In this document: piece after piece, positions 15,385 to 24,707 of the stretch
Layout of the letters: each line of letters opens with the position of its first letter
Position numbering within the stretch: the first letter of the stretch is position 1
Assembly: GCA_049601975.1 (NCBI GenBank)
Contig: JBMYRC010000039.1
Location: 1-31,426 of the forward strand
DNA from: UBA6544 sp049601975
Lineage (GTDB): Bacteria > Pseudomonadota > Alphaproteobacteria > UBA8366
DNA length: 31,426 nt
Reading direction: 5' to 3'
Notes under the pieces: generated by a model
What the model saw: the letters and a program-made list of their open reading frames with translations, nothing else
Told to the model about the DNA's origin: nothing
Databases searched by the model: none
Made by a program: the position numbers and the translations under genes

Positions 15385-16941
15385 TCAGATTGTGTTTTTG
15401 TAATCGCTAATTAGTTCGTAGTCGCCCGTGCGTAAATGCCGCCGTAGCAACTTGCCGGAAGCCGAACGCGGGATAGCTTTCACGAAAGCATACGAACGGG
15501 GCCGTTTGAACCGCGCCAAACCGCTCGCCAAACAATACGCATCGAGGCTCTCAAATGATGCGGACCGTGTCGCGGGTTCGATAAAGGCGGCCACCTTCTC
15601 GCCCCAACGATCGTCCGGCAGGCCGATGACCGCAACGCCCAGGACGTCCGGCGATTTGGCCAATACGTCCTCAACCTCTTCCGCGTAGATATTCTCTCCA
15701 CCCGAGATGATCATGTCGTCCACCCTGCCCAGCACGTAAATCTCACCATTCTCATCGAACCGCCCCAGGTCACCTGTGAAGTACCATCCATCACGGATCG
15801 ATTTCTCATCCGCATCGGGCCGCTTCCAGTATCCGGAAAATGCATCGAGAGCATTCATGCTGGCAATAATCTCACCGGTCTCACCGACAGGAACTTCCTC
15901 GTCCGGCTCCACACGCTCGTCCGCATCGGCGCGAACGATCCGTAAAGTTTGACCGATCCCCGCGCGCCCGGCCGATCCTGGGTTTTCAGCCAAGTTATTG
16001 CGAACCGCGAAGGTGTAAATTTCGGAGGAACCATAGAAATTGCTGAATTGCGCTTCCGGAAAAATCGCCGCGCAGCGCTCAACCAAAGCTGTTGTCATCG
16101 ACATGCCCGCATAGGCGATATTGCGGACAGAGCTGAGATTGAAATCCTTCAGATCCGCTCGGTGGACGATGTCGTGAAACATAGTCGGCACCAAAAACAG
16201 GGAAGTGATCTTCTCCTCGCCGACCATCGCAAGCGCTGCCCCGGTGTCATAAGCCGGCATGCAGACGAAGGTGCCGTTCAGGAAGGCCGACATCAGTAGA
16301 CTGCGCACGCCCATGGTGTGAAACAGCGGCATGACACCTAAGCTCACTTCACCGTGGCAATAATGTAGTTGCGCCAAACAGCCAAGCGACGCCGTCCGCT
16401 CAGCCGCATGTGACCGTGGCACACCCTTGGGTCGACCCGTCGTGCCTGATGTGTAGAGCATCAAGCATATGGCGTTGTCGTCAGTGGGCTCCGGACCGTT
16501 ATATGGTTCCGCGTCGGTCAACTCAACGAAATCGATACCCGCTCCATCACCATCGACACGCATGAGTCGATCCACCGGAAACTCGGTTTCAATGACGGCC
16601 GCCAACAAGGCTTCCGCCGAGCGGGACTCATAGACCACGACTTTCGCTTCGGCATCCTCAATCACATACGCCATTTCGGGCCCGGACGCGCGCCAATTGA
16701 AGGGAGTGAAGATCACGCCCAGTATCTGGCATGCCCAATAAAGACTCGCCATCTCCAATCGGTTCGACAATGCAGCCACGAGATGATCGCCGCTGGAAAG
16801 ACCCAACCCATTCAAACCACCCGCGAGCCGTTGAATATCAGCCCGCCATTCCGCATAGGAAAGCCTAACATCCCCATCCACAACCGCCGTCGCGCCAGGT
16901 TCCCGTGCAGTTGAGGCCGCGAGCATACGCGCCATCGTCAT
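15385..16941 (-). CDS. AMP-forming acyl-CoA synthetase/ligase
   Basis: A 518-residue ANL-superfamily ligase that activates a carboxylic acid as acyl-AMP and then acyl-CoA. The P-loop-like YTSGTTGRPKGVPRSH (163-178), the NFYGSSEIYTF segment, the hinge region YFTGDLGRFDENGEIYVLGR with DDMIISGGENIYAEEVE, and the C-terminal catalytic Lys in PRSASGKLLRR are all visible. The start at 16941 overlaps the stop of the iron-sulfur subunit gene (ATGA) and has GGAAGGAGC upstream; an in-frame start at 16962 is less likely. The position after a molybdenum hydroxylase and before a crotonase suggests a hydroxylated aromatic or cyclic acid as substrate, but this is inference. Confidence 0.92.
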   Translation of the reverse strand: MTMARMLAASTAREPGATAVVDGDVRLSYAEWRADIQRLAGGLNGLGLSSGDHLVAALSNRLEMASLYWACQILGVIFTPFNWRASGPEMAYVIEDAEAKVVVYESRSAEALLAAVIETEFPVDRLMRVDGDGAGIDFVELTDAEPYNGPEPTDDNAICLMLYTSGTTGRPKGVPRSHAAERTASLGCLAQLHYCHGEVSLGVMPLFHTMGVRSLLMSAFLNGTFVCMPAYDTGAALAMVGEEKITSLFLVPTMFHDIVHRADLKDFNLSSVRNIAYAGMSMTTALVERCAAIFPEAQFSNFYGSSEIYTFAVRNNLAENPGSAGRAGIGQTLRIVRADADERVEPDEEVPVGETGEIIASMNALDAFSGYWKRPDADEKSIRDGWYFTGDLGRFDENGEIYVLGRVDDMIISGGENIYAEEVEDVLAKSPDVLGVAVIGLPDDRWGEKVAAFIEPATRSASFESLDAYCLASGLARFKRPRSYAFVKAIPRSASGKLLRRHLRTGDYELISDYKNTI

Positions 16942-17429
16942 TCGCTTGCTCCTTCCGCACATTCCAAAATAGCGCGCACCATGCCGTCATACCCAGTGCA
17001 TCGGCAAAGATGACCCGATAGCATATCGCGCACCTGTGCTTCATCCGGGCTAGGGTAATGTTTGAGAAAATGACTTGTCGATGCCAAAACGCCGGGTGTG
17101 CAAAACCCGCATTGCAATGCGCCATGGCGTGAAAACGCGTTCCGCAATCGATCCAGCTTCTCATCTGTCGCCAGGCCTTCGATAGTGGTGAGTTCCGCGC
17201 CTTCCACCTGTACGGCCAATGTGGAGCAGGATCGTGCTAACCGACCGTCGAGTATGATCGTGCAGGCACCGCAGACACCATGCTCACACCCGACGTGGGT
17301 GCCGTAGAGGTGCAATTCATGTCGCAGAAAATCGCTTAACAACGTACGAGATTCGGCGGAACCACTATGAGGCTTGCCATTCACGTTACAGCTCACTCGG
17401 ACGCGTTCACCTGGTCCTACTCTTCTCAT
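16938..17429 (-). CDS. Molybdenum hydroxylase [2Fe-2S] subunit (CoxS/XdhC-type small subunit)
   Basis: A 163-residue iron-sulfur subunit that passes electrons between the molybdenum and FAD subunits. All eight cluster cysteines are present: 48, 53, 56 and 68 (plant-type ferredoxin domain, CEHGVCGAC), and 107, 110, 142 and 144 (CGFC and CRC of the helical domain). The ATG at 17429 overlaps the stop of the FAD-subunit gene (ATGA). A longer in-frame extension to 17675 lies inside that gene and is arginine-rich frame noise. The stop overlaps the ligase start. Confidence 0.94.
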   Translation of the reverse strand: MRRVGPGERVRVSCNVNGKPHSGSAESRTLLSDFLRHELHLYGTHVGCEHGVCGACTIILDGRLARSCSTLAVQVEGAELTTIEGLATDEKLDRLRNAFSRHGALQCGFCTPGVLASTSHFLKHYPSPDEAQVRDMLSGHLCRCTGYDGMVRAILECAEGASE

Positions 17430-18274
17430 CGAGTTGCCCCTTCCAAGGCATGACGCATTACTTTTTGTCCCAGATGCAACGCCAGATGGCGGCGATATTC
17501 CGCCGAAGCGCGCCGGTCGTCCAAGGGTTCTAGATCGCGGATCAATTGGCTCGCCATTCGCTCGGCGACCTCTTCTATCTCTCCCTCGACACTTTCTATT
17601 TGGCCGATGGGACGATCTTCCACGCCGCCGAGACCCAGCCCGCATTGGAAAGCTCCGCCATCGTGCCGCGCCCACGCCGCTGCCGCGACAATCGCGAAAT
17701 CACCACGACGCTCATTAATCTCTTCAAATGCAATGCCGGTGCCTTCGCCCAGAATCGGCCAATACAGCGCGGTCACCATTTCGTCTCCCTCGCGCGCCGT
17801 GGTCAAAGCACCTTCAAAGAACTCACTCGCCGCCATCCGCCGCAGGCCCCGCACGGATGACAGTTCGACTTCACCCCCCAGCGTCGCCAAACACAGGGAA
17901 GTTTCGGCGCTGGGATCCGCGTGCGCCACGGAACCACCTAATGTCCCTCTGCTGCGGGTTTGATAGTGACCCACATTGTGCAAACCGGCGATCAACAGCG
18001 GTAGAGCAGCGGCGCACTCCGCCGACACCAAGACTTCCGCTTGCCGCGCAAGCGCTCCTATTTTGATATGATTCTCGATGCGTTCTATTTGCGTCAATAC
18101 CTCCAAGCCATTGATATCGATAATAACTTCCGGTCGAACCATCCGCATATTCAGCAGAGCGCCTAGCGACAATCCTCCCGCCATCACCAGCGCATCATCA
18201 CCAAATTCCGCAAGCAACGAGAGCGCCTCTACGAGGGTGTCCGGGCGGCAATATTCGAAAGGCGCCGGTTTCAT
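17426..18274 (-). CDS. Molybdenum hydroxylase FAD-binding subunit (CoxM-type)
   Basis: A 282-residue medium subunit of a three-subunit xanthine-dehydrogenase-family enzyme; it carries FAD and donates electrons to an acceptor. The two FAD signatures are visible: the N-terminal MAGGLSLGALLNMRM and the central TRSRGTLGGSVAHADPSAE. The length is typical. The ATG at 18274 overlaps the stop of the large-subunit gene, and its own stop overlaps the small-subunit start, so the gene order is large-medium-small. Confidence 0.93.
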   Translation of the reverse strand: MKPAPFEYCRPDTLVEALSLLAEFGDDALVMAGGLSLGALLNMRMVRPEVIIDINGLEVLTQIERIENHIKIGALARQAEVLVSAECAAALPLLIAGLHNVGHYQTRSRGTLGGSVAHADPSAETSLCLATLGGEVELSSVRGLRRMAASEFFEGALTTAREGDEMVTALYWPILGEGTGIAFEEINERRGDFAIVAAAAWARHDGGAFQCGLGLGGVEDRPIGQIESVEGEIEEVAERMASQLIRDLEPLDDRRASAEYRRHLALHLGQKVMRHALEGATR

Positions 18275-20685
18275 GACCGCCCCTTCCCGTCATTGGCCAA
18301 GCGCCACACCTTATCAAGGGTCAACGGCAGTTCAATATCGTCTCGGTCGAGCGCGTCGGCGACCGCATTCGCCATAACCACCGGCGTCAACATCGAAGAA
18401 CCGTCGCCCATCCCTTTCGAGCCGAGCGAGTTCTGAAGCGAGTCCGTGCGCGAATGGGCAAGCTCTACCGGTGGTAAGTCAGCAGCGGTCGGGCATAAAT
18501 AATCAGCAAATGTGCCGGATAGAAAATTACCGTCCTCGTCGTAGCTCAATTCCTCGAACATAGCAGCGCCAAACCCATGGGCAAAGCCACCCCGGACCTG
18601 ACCTTCAACAATGATCGGGTTGAGGATCCGCCCAACGTCGTGGACGGACGCGTAACGCTCTATTCGCACCCGCCCGGTCTGAGGATCGATTTCGACCGCC
18701 GCCAAATCGCAGATAAACCCAAATGTCACGGCAGAGGCAACACGGTCGGCGCTGTCCGGCGCATCCAGCACATCCGGCGTGAGGTGAGTGGTCTCATAAA
18801 GGCCCGGCGCCATGCCGACTGGAAGCCCCGCTGGATGCCAATGCGTTGCCGCCGCGACCCGGCCAATGCCGATACCGCTATCGGGCACACCAACGATCCG
18901 GGCGCGCCCATCTGCCAGTTCCACATCTTCCACTGCAACTTCCAGCATATCTGCCGCGACCATCTTGAGCTTCAGTGCAATTCGCCTGGCACTCTCCGTA
19001 ATCGCACCGACGACAATGGAGGCGAACCGGTTCGCGTAATTTCCCGATGCCAGCGACCACGTTCCCATTCCCGTATCCATCGCGCTGTTCACGTGAACTT
19101 GGTTCGGCCGCATGCCGAGCGCATCCGCTACCACCTGCGCCGCCACCGTGTTGTGCCCTTGCCCGGCAGGTGTGCTGTCGAGGTGTACGGTTACGCTTCC
19201 CGAGGGATCAATCGAGACATTCGCGACCGCCGTACCGCCGGACCGGCCACCCGCTTTTTCCCGTTCCTCCGGCGTTTGCGCCAACGTTACATAGGCCATG
19301 TTGGAGCCGGACGGCTCAACCCCAGCCCCAAACCCGATCCCGAACAATCGTCCCGCCGCCTTCGCTTCCGCGCGCTTGCTCTGCAAATCCGGGTACCTTG
19401 ATATCTGCAATAGTAAGTTGAGCGCCTTACCGTAATCCCCCGCGTCGTAGATCGCTCCGGCTGGAGCTTCATAGGGAAAGTCGCCCGGTGCGATGAAATT
19501 GCGTCGCCGGATTTCTGCCGGGTCGAAGTTTAATTGCCGCGCTGCCACATCCATCGCGCGTTCGAGCCCAAAATAGAACTGCGGGCCGCCATAGCCGCGA
19601 TTGAGGCCGATGGGCGTCTTATTGGTCGTCACCAACCGGTTTTCGACCGCGATGTCGCGAACCTTGTAGCATCCGTTGGACGCCGCATGCATCCGATATA
19701 CCGAGGCCGGTTCCGGTGCGCGCACATAGGCGCCCACATTGACACAATTGTCATAGCGCAGCCCCACGAGTTGTCCTGTAGCATCGAAGGCCGCTTCAAT
19801 CGCGTCTGCCCGGTCGGACGCGCTGGACGATGCCATTAAGTGCTCCAACCGGTCTTCAACCCATTTCAGCGGACACTCGAGAAGACGGCTCGCGGCGGCT
19901 AATAATACAAGATAGGGATAGAGTCCCTGCTTGATGCCGAAACTGCCACCACTATGCGGTGCCGAAATTAAGCGCAATTGATTGCCGCCAATCCGAAGTG
20001 CCCGCGCCATCAGAGGCTGCAAGATGAACGGTCCCTGAAAATTCGACCAGATTGAATATCTCTCCGGCGAGCGTTCGAATTGAGCAATGGCGCCGTAGGT
20101 CTCGATGGGTGTCGAGGATTGCCGGGGGTAGCGCCAATTGAGGCGCACCACATGCGCGGCTTCGGCAAATCTCTTATCCGGTTCGCCATAGGAGAACCGG
20201 CGATTGTGCACCAAATTGCTGCCAACACCTTCGTGGAGGATGGGAGCCTCTTCAGCCAGTGCCGCCATTGGGTCGACGACTGCCGGCAACGGTTCGTAAT
20301 CCACTTCGATCAGTTCCGCCGCATCCTCGGCGATGTACCGGTCTTCGGCCGCAATCAGCGCCACCGGCTCGCCTGCATGGCGCACTTTATCGACGGCCAT
20401 TGGATAATATTTGACAGGCGCCCGCACCGCGCTGACCAACGGGTCCATCAACGCAGCGATATCCTCACCGGTCACGATCCCGGTGACCCCCGGTAAAGCC
20501 CGCGCCGTATCGGCATTGATATCGAGGATCCGCGCATGGGGATAAGGCGACCGCAGCATGGCCACATGCCGGATACCCGGCACAGGCGACAGATCGTCGA
20601 TAAATCGGGCATTGCCCGTCAACAGGGCCGCATCCTCAAAACGAGGAACCGCTTGGCCGACCCAATCGTTTTCGTTGTCAGTCAT
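18271..20685 (-). CDS. Molybdenum hydroxylase large subunit (molybdopterin cytosine dinucleotide-binding)
   Basis: The 804-residue subunit carries the molybdenum cofactor and the substrate site of an oxygen-inserting hydroxylase. The N-terminal domain (VGQAVPRFEDAALLTGNARF), the FQGPFILQPLM and GGSFGIKQG (246-254) cofactor segments and the AGQGHNTVAAQVVADALG stretch all fit the family. The loop equivalent to AYRCSFR of CO dehydrogenase reads LNRGYGGPQ (361-369), so this is not a form I CO dehydrogenase. The usual catalytic glutamate in the C-terminal KGxGE motif is replaced by Asp761 (KGMGDGSSM). The substrate is unknown; aromatic N-heterocycles, aldehydes or nicotinate-like compounds are candidates. 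Confidence 0.92.
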   Translation of the reverse strand: MTDNENDWVGQAVPRFEDAALLTGNARFIDDLSPVPGIRHVAMLRSPYPHARILDINADTARALPGVTGIVTGEDIAALMDPLVSAVRAPVKYYPMAVDKVRHAGEPVALIAAEDRYIAEDAAELIEVDYEPLPAVVDPMAALAEEAPILHEGVGSNLVHNRRFSYGEPDKRFAEAAHVVRLNWRYPRQSSTPIETYGAIAQFERSPERYSIWSNFQGPFILQPLMARALRIGGNQLRLISAPHSGGSFGIKQGLYPYLVLLAAASRLLECPLKWVEDRLEHLMASSSASDRADAIEAAFDATGQLVGLRYDNCVNVGAYVRAPEPASVYRMHAASNGCYKVRDIAVENRLVTTNKTPIGLNRGYGGPQFYFGLERAMDVAARQLNFDPAEIRRRNFIAPGDFPYEAPAGAIYDAGDYGKALNLLLQISRYPDLQSKRAEAKAAGRLFGIGFGAGVEPSGSNMAYVTLAQTPEEREKAGGRSGGTAVANVSIDPSGSVTVHLDSTPAGQGHNTVAAQVVADALGMRPNQVHVNSAMDTGMGTWSLASGNYANRFASIVVGAITESARRIALKLKMVAADMLEVAVEDVELADGRARIVGVPDSGIGIGRVAAATHWHPAGLPVGMAPGLYETTHLTPDVLDAPDSADRVASAVTFGFICDLAAVEIDPQTGRVRIERYASVHDVGRILNPIIVEGQVRGGFAHGFGAAMFEELSYDEDGNFLSGTFADYLCPTAADLPPVELAHSRTDSLQNSLGSKGMGDGSSMLTPVVMANAVADALDRDDIELPLTLDKVWRLANDGKGRS

Positions 20686-20712
20686 CGACGGTGCCTTTGC
20701 CCCGACGAACCG

Positions 20713-21615
20713 TTAATCGCCCGAGTCCAGGCTCGCAAGGAAGTCGTCGATTAACCCGTCCGGTGCCTTGATGATATGCTCTTCGGCCGGGAAACGGTTT
20801 TGCTGCACATCATCGACGAATTCCTTGAAACCGGCGACCCGCTCCGCCTGCATCTCCTGCTTCATCTTGTAGAGGTTCCGGTATTGCTTGGAATGCCGGG
20901 GATAGGGCGGTGCGTTGTTGCCGAGAATATCATCCGCGAACAGGAACTGAATGTCGCCGCCACTGCCGCCACCGATGGACGATGTCATCAAGCTCGTGCG
21001 TTTACTGATCTCGGCGAGCAACGCTTCGGGAATGACCTCGACCTCAACCGCATATGCACCGGCGTTTTCCAGCGCCTTGATCTCTTGATAGACCCATTTC
21101 GCCTCATCGAGAGTCTTTCCGACCGCGCGCAAGCCGCCTGTCCAGGTGCTCCGACGTGGTACCAAACCAGCGTGACCTTGCACGGGAATGCCCGCTTCCG
21201 CGGCGGCTTCGATAAAGCGGGGGCTCCATTGGCACATGATCGCATCGGCACCGACCGCCATCGCGGCATACCCGAGCCGTACCGCTTCTTCCGGGCTCGC
21301 CGCCGCAATCAAAGGCACAGAGAACGCCTGGAACGTATTCGGCGCGGCCTGGCGAATGGCGGCCGCCGATTCAGGGGCGTTCGGGTCGAATCGTACTTTC
21401 ATGGTGTCGATGCCCGCCTCTTCCGCCGCGATGGCTTCCTCAACCGAGAACGGTAGGGTTTCCACCAGCACGCGCTTTCCCTTTTGATCACGCAGACCTT
21501 TCACAGTGTAGTTTCGCGTTCCATAGGCTCCACCAAGGGTCATGACCCTCGTCAAACCGCGCTTTCCCGCATCTCTTGGTGGAATACCTCCGTCGCCAGT
21601 TGCATGACTTGCCAT
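20713..21615 (-). CDS. PanB-like (ketopantoate hydroxymethyltransferase superfamily) protein lacking metal ligands
   Basis: A 300-residue protein whose C-terminal half resembles PanB: QGHAGLVPRRSTW with His148, ALENAGAYAVEVEVIPEALL with Glu193, and SSIGGGSGGDIQFLFADDIL. The N-terminal half does not keep the PanB metal and ketoacid signatures: the VGDS segment is replaced by MKVRFDPNA, and the ADMPF and KLEG segments are absent. It is therefore a divergent member of the phosphoenolpyruvate/ketopantoate TIM-barrel group, probably with a different reaction. The ATG at 21615 has GAGGAAAA upstream; in-frame starts at 21630 and 21714 are weaker. It sits 27 bases upstream of the molybdenum-enzyme genes. 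Confidence 0.75.
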   Translation of the reverse strand: MASHATGDGGIPPRDAGKRGLTRVMTLGGAYGTRNYTVKGLRDQKGKRVLVETLPFSVEEAIAAEEAGIDTMKVRFDPNAPESAAAIRQAAPNTFQAFSVPLIAAASPEEAVRLGYAAMAVGADAIMCQWSPRFIEAAAEAGIPVQGHAGLVPRRSTWTGGLRAVGKTLDEAKWVYQEIKALENAGAYAVEVEVIPEALLAEISKRTSLMTSSIGGGSGGDIQFLFADDILGNNAPPYPRHSKQYRNLYKMKQEMQAERVAGFKEFVDDVQQNRFPAEEHIIKAPDGLIDDFLASLDSGD

Positions 21616-21736
21616 GGGTATTTTCCTCATTGGTCGAATTGCTGGTAAAGCTCCAAATATCCGCAGGCGCGCGCCCGCAGCAACGAATTTAAAGGACGGA
21701 CGGTTGTTTCTCAATGGGACTCCGGCTCAAGTCCCC

Positions 21737-23335
21737 CTAAAGTTTAGCGTCTTCCAATATCATCGCCGCCCCCTTTTCCCCAATCATGATCGCCGGGGCG
21801 TTGGTATTGCCGGTTGTCAGCGTCGGCATGATCGACGCGTCGATGACACGCAGTCCTTGAATACCGTGCACGCGGAGACGGGAATCGACGACCGCAGCGG
21901 GATCCTCACCCATTTTGCACGTGCCGACAGGATGATGGATGGTGCCGCCATGTTCGCGCGCAAATTGGCGAATCTCATCTCGGGTTCGAACATCCGGCCC
22001 CGGCGCGGTCTCTCCCAAACTCACTTCCTTCAATGCCGGTGCGTCGAATATTTTGCGCGTCATCTCGACGCCTGCTACCAATACGTTGACGTCGTTCTCA
22101 TCGGTCAAATAGGCGGGGGTGATAGCCGGGTCGTCCATCGGGTCTGCACTCCGCGCCATCACGTGACCACGACTTTCGGCGCGCACGGGGATTGCAGTGC
22201 ACTGGACACCCGGTTCCTTCTCCAAGGCACCTTGACCGGTATCGATCGGCGTTGCGGGCGTGAAGGAGAGCTGTAGGTCGGGGCTCGCGAGACCGGGACG
22301 GCTGCGGCAGAACACTATGGCACTGGTGACGCCAAAGGTCAGCGCTCCGTTGCCGAACAGAACGTACTTCGCGATTTCCGGCACTACGCGCGGGAACCGC
22401 GAAAGCTGGTTCATGGTGATTTCCTGCGGCCGGACATGATGCTTGAGCCGCGCCCCCCAATGATCGGCGAGGTTCGATCCCACGCCGGACAAGTTATGCA
22501 GAACCTCCACACCAATATCTTTGAGGTGCGTCGCCGGACCAATACCTGAGACCTGCAATAGATGCGGAGAATTATAGGCTCCGCCACACAAAATCACTTC
22601 CTTGCTCGCACGGACTTCCTTGTCCTGACCGCCCTGGCGATACGTCACACCGACGCATTTCGTCTCCTTGAAAATCAATCGACCGGCCCGGGCACCGGTG
22701 ACGACCTCCAGTTTTGGATTGCCCCGCACGGCGCGCAGATATGTCTGTGCCGTGGAGCCGCGAAACCGGCCCCTCCGTGTCATCTGCGAATAGCCGACCC
22801 CTTCCTGTTGGTTGCCGTTGTAGTCAGATGTGAACGGAAAGCCCGCCTGTTGGGCGGCTTCGACGAAACGATGGGTCATCGGCAGAATGGTGCGGTAATC
22901 CTCTACCTTTAACGGCCCATCTCCGCCCCGGTAGGCCTCATCGCCACCCTGTTTGTAGGATTCCGATTTCCGAAAATACGGCAAGACCTCATCATAGGAC
23001 CATTCCCGGCAACCGCGCTGCGCCCAGCCGTCATAGTCGGCAGCGTTACCGCGCACATATAGCATGCCGTTGATTGAACTGGACCCGCCGAGCACCTTAC
23101 CGCGCGGCAAGCTCACCCGACGTCCTCCGGCACTTTCCACCGGTTCAGCCAGGAAATTCCAATTAACCTTCGCGTCATTCAATAGGGGGCGTAATGCCGC
23201 CGGTACGTGAATTCTGGGGTTGCTATCCTTCGGACCAGCTTCGAGCAGAGCAACCGTGGCACCCCCTTCGACCAACCGGCAAGCAACGGCGCATCCCGCC
23301 GACCCGGCTCCGATCACGATATACTCCGGCTCCAT
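21737..23335 (-). CDS. GMC-family flavin oxidoreductase (choline/alcohol dehydrogenase-like)
   Basis: A 532-residue FAD enzyme of the glucose-methanol-choline family, which oxidises an alcohol to an aldehyde or ketone. The FAD-binding VIGAGSAGC (7-15) is N-terminal, the first family signature RGKVLGGSSSINGMLYVRG spans 78-96, the second lies in CGGAYNSPHLLQVSGIGP, and the catalytic pair is His468 in HHPVGTCKMG and Asn512 in TTGNTNAPAIM. An AGAAAGG site precedes the ATG. About 120 bases separate it from the PanB-like gene downstream, so co-transcription is likely but not certain. The polar substrate alcohol is unknown. Confidence 0.93.
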   Translation of the reverse strand: MEPEYIVIGAGSAGCAVACRLVEGGATVALLEAGPKDSNPRIHVPAALRPLLNDAKVNWNFLAEPVESAGGRRVSLPRGKVLGGSSSINGMLYVRGNAADYDGWAQRGCREWSYDEVLPYFRKSESYKQGGDEAYRGGDGPLKVEDYRTILPMTHRFVEAAQQAGFPFTSDYNGNQQEGVGYSQMTRRGRFRGSTAQTYLRAVRGNPKLEVVTGARAGRLIFKETKCVGVTYRQGGQDKEVRASKEVILCGGAYNSPHLLQVSGIGPATHLKDIGVEVLHNLSGVGSNLADHWGARLKHHVRPQEITMNQLSRFPRVVPEIAKYVLFGNGALTFGVTSAIVFCRSRPGLASPDLQLSFTPATPIDTGQGALEKEPGVQCTAIPVRAESRGHVMARSADPMDDPAITPAYLTDENDVNVLVAGVEMTRKIFDAPALKEVSLGETAPGPDVRTRDEIRQFAREHGGTIHHPVGTCKMGEDPAAVVDSRLRVHGIQGLRVIDASIMPTLTTGNTNAPAIMIGEKGAAMILEDAKL

Positions 23336-23427
23336 CCAAATGCCTTTCTCGAAAAACGAATGTCTTAGTGATCGAGGGTAGGTAGACGACGTAATATTTC
23401 CAGCGGCCCGGGGGCCCTGACTTGGCG

Positions 23428-24707
23428 TCAGTTCTTCTGCATCGCGCGGTTCAAGCTCGTGGTGACCGGTCGCACCAGATATTCGAGCGGGGTTTGCGCA
23501 CCGGTCACAATCATGACCTGCGCCTGCATATCCGGATAAAGCTCCGCGCCGCCGAGCGCCTCCAACGGGTCGTCATTTGACTCTTCTCGGACGAGGTAAT
23601 AACTAACACCGGAGCGCTCCTCAGTGAGTTGATCCGCAGAAATCGGGAAGATGGTACCATCCAATAGCACCGTAGAGCATTGGCTGAAGGCGGTGATCCG
23701 GACCTATGCAGCAACTTCAGGATGCGCCACATCGATATCCGTCGGGTCGACACGCGCTTCGACGATTAGCTTTTCGTTACCCGGCACGACATCCATAAGC
23801 GTCTCCCCGGTTGAGACAACTCCGCTGATCATATATAATTGATATTCAATAATAATCCCCAATTTAGACGCCATGTCATAAGCCCGTTGCAACACGTCTT
23901 CCGCCCCGTTCAGGCGTTCCCGAAGTTCGAGGTTTTCCTGTCCAACCTCGCGTAATTCCTGGACCCCTTCGTTGACTTGAGATGTCGTAAGCTCCGTGAT
24001 TTGCGCTTCTAGTTCCAAAATCGATTGCCGCGCGCGGGCGATCATCGCCCCGTTCGGATGCAGGCTCCCTTCGATCTCCGCCTTATTGCACTCGAGCCCC
24101 AAGAGGCGCGCCCGTTTGGCAAGCCCCTTGTTGAAGAGCACCCGAACGTCGGCGATTTATTCGGAAATTAAACTAATCTAGTCTTCCTCGGCCTTGATCT
24201 GACCTCTGAGGCCATTGATTTCTTCGTCACTTTGCGCGATTCGTTTCATCAGAATGCTGACCTGACCTTAGTAAGGTCGCCGGCGGATTTTGAAAATTTT
24301 CCGCTGCCCATGCATCATTTCCACGACCTTCGGATACTTCTTGAATTCGGCAAGATCGTGTTGAAAATAGACCTCCGGCAATAGGTCTCACTCAGCCACG
24401 AGGCGGGCTTCCAAAGGTTGCGCATACTTGGGTTTGATCGAGACGAACAATCACCTGGTTAACGGTCACAGAGTCATCGTCACGTGCAAAAACTGCTCGG
24501 ACGATTCCACCCTCCAAGTGCTGCACAGTCTTGCGCTTACTATCGACGATCACCATCCCGCTCGCGATGGCGCTACTCTGCAGTTTCGCAAAGGCCCGCT
24601 ATGGTTGCTTCATGTTTTAGGTTCATTAGCAAAATCGTCGAACACTGCGGCTACGGCTCCCTTCGCCGAGTTCCTCATGGATGGACCCGTTGAAAGAAAT
24701 TGCGCAT
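23428..24707 (-). pseudogene. HlyD-family type I secretion adaptor, degraded but nearly full length
   Basis: The minus strand retains the whole outline of an HlyD/PrtE-like membrane fusion protein: the hallmark SKRKTVQHLEGGIV with VRLDQTQ near the N-terminus, a long coiled-coil region (ARQSILELEAQITELTTSQV) and the C-terminal VPGNEKLIVEARVDPTDIDV and ISADQLTEERSGVSYYLV. It is interrupted by in-frame stops at 24601-24599, 24390-24388, 24270-24268, 24180-24178, 24159-24157 and 23706-23704, plus a frameshift near 24420-24430. At the last stop, reading through gives VAA(stop)VRITAFSQ, where the family normally has Gln. The total is about 427 codons, close to the normal length. It begins directly after the ThDP enzyme stop. 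No ABC transporter or secreted substrate gene is nearby. Confidence 0.88.

Noticed and set aside
16938..17675. The long form of the iron-sulfur subunit starting at 17675
   Set aside because: The first 82 residues overlap the FAD-subunit gene, are arginine-rich noise, and the ATGA overlap at 17429 gives a normal-length protein.
18577..19401. A 274-codon plus-strand frame
   Set aside because: It lies wholly opposite the molybdenum hydroxylase large subunit; the arginine- and histidine-rich product is typical of an antisense shadow.
18271..20685. Naming the molybdenum enzyme carbon monoxide dehydrogenase
   Set aside because: The form I active-site loop AYRCSFR with its cysteine is absent, and the context is catabolic.
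20776..21456. A 226-codon plus-strand frame
   Set aside because: It is antisense to the PanB-like gene and has no recognisable domain.
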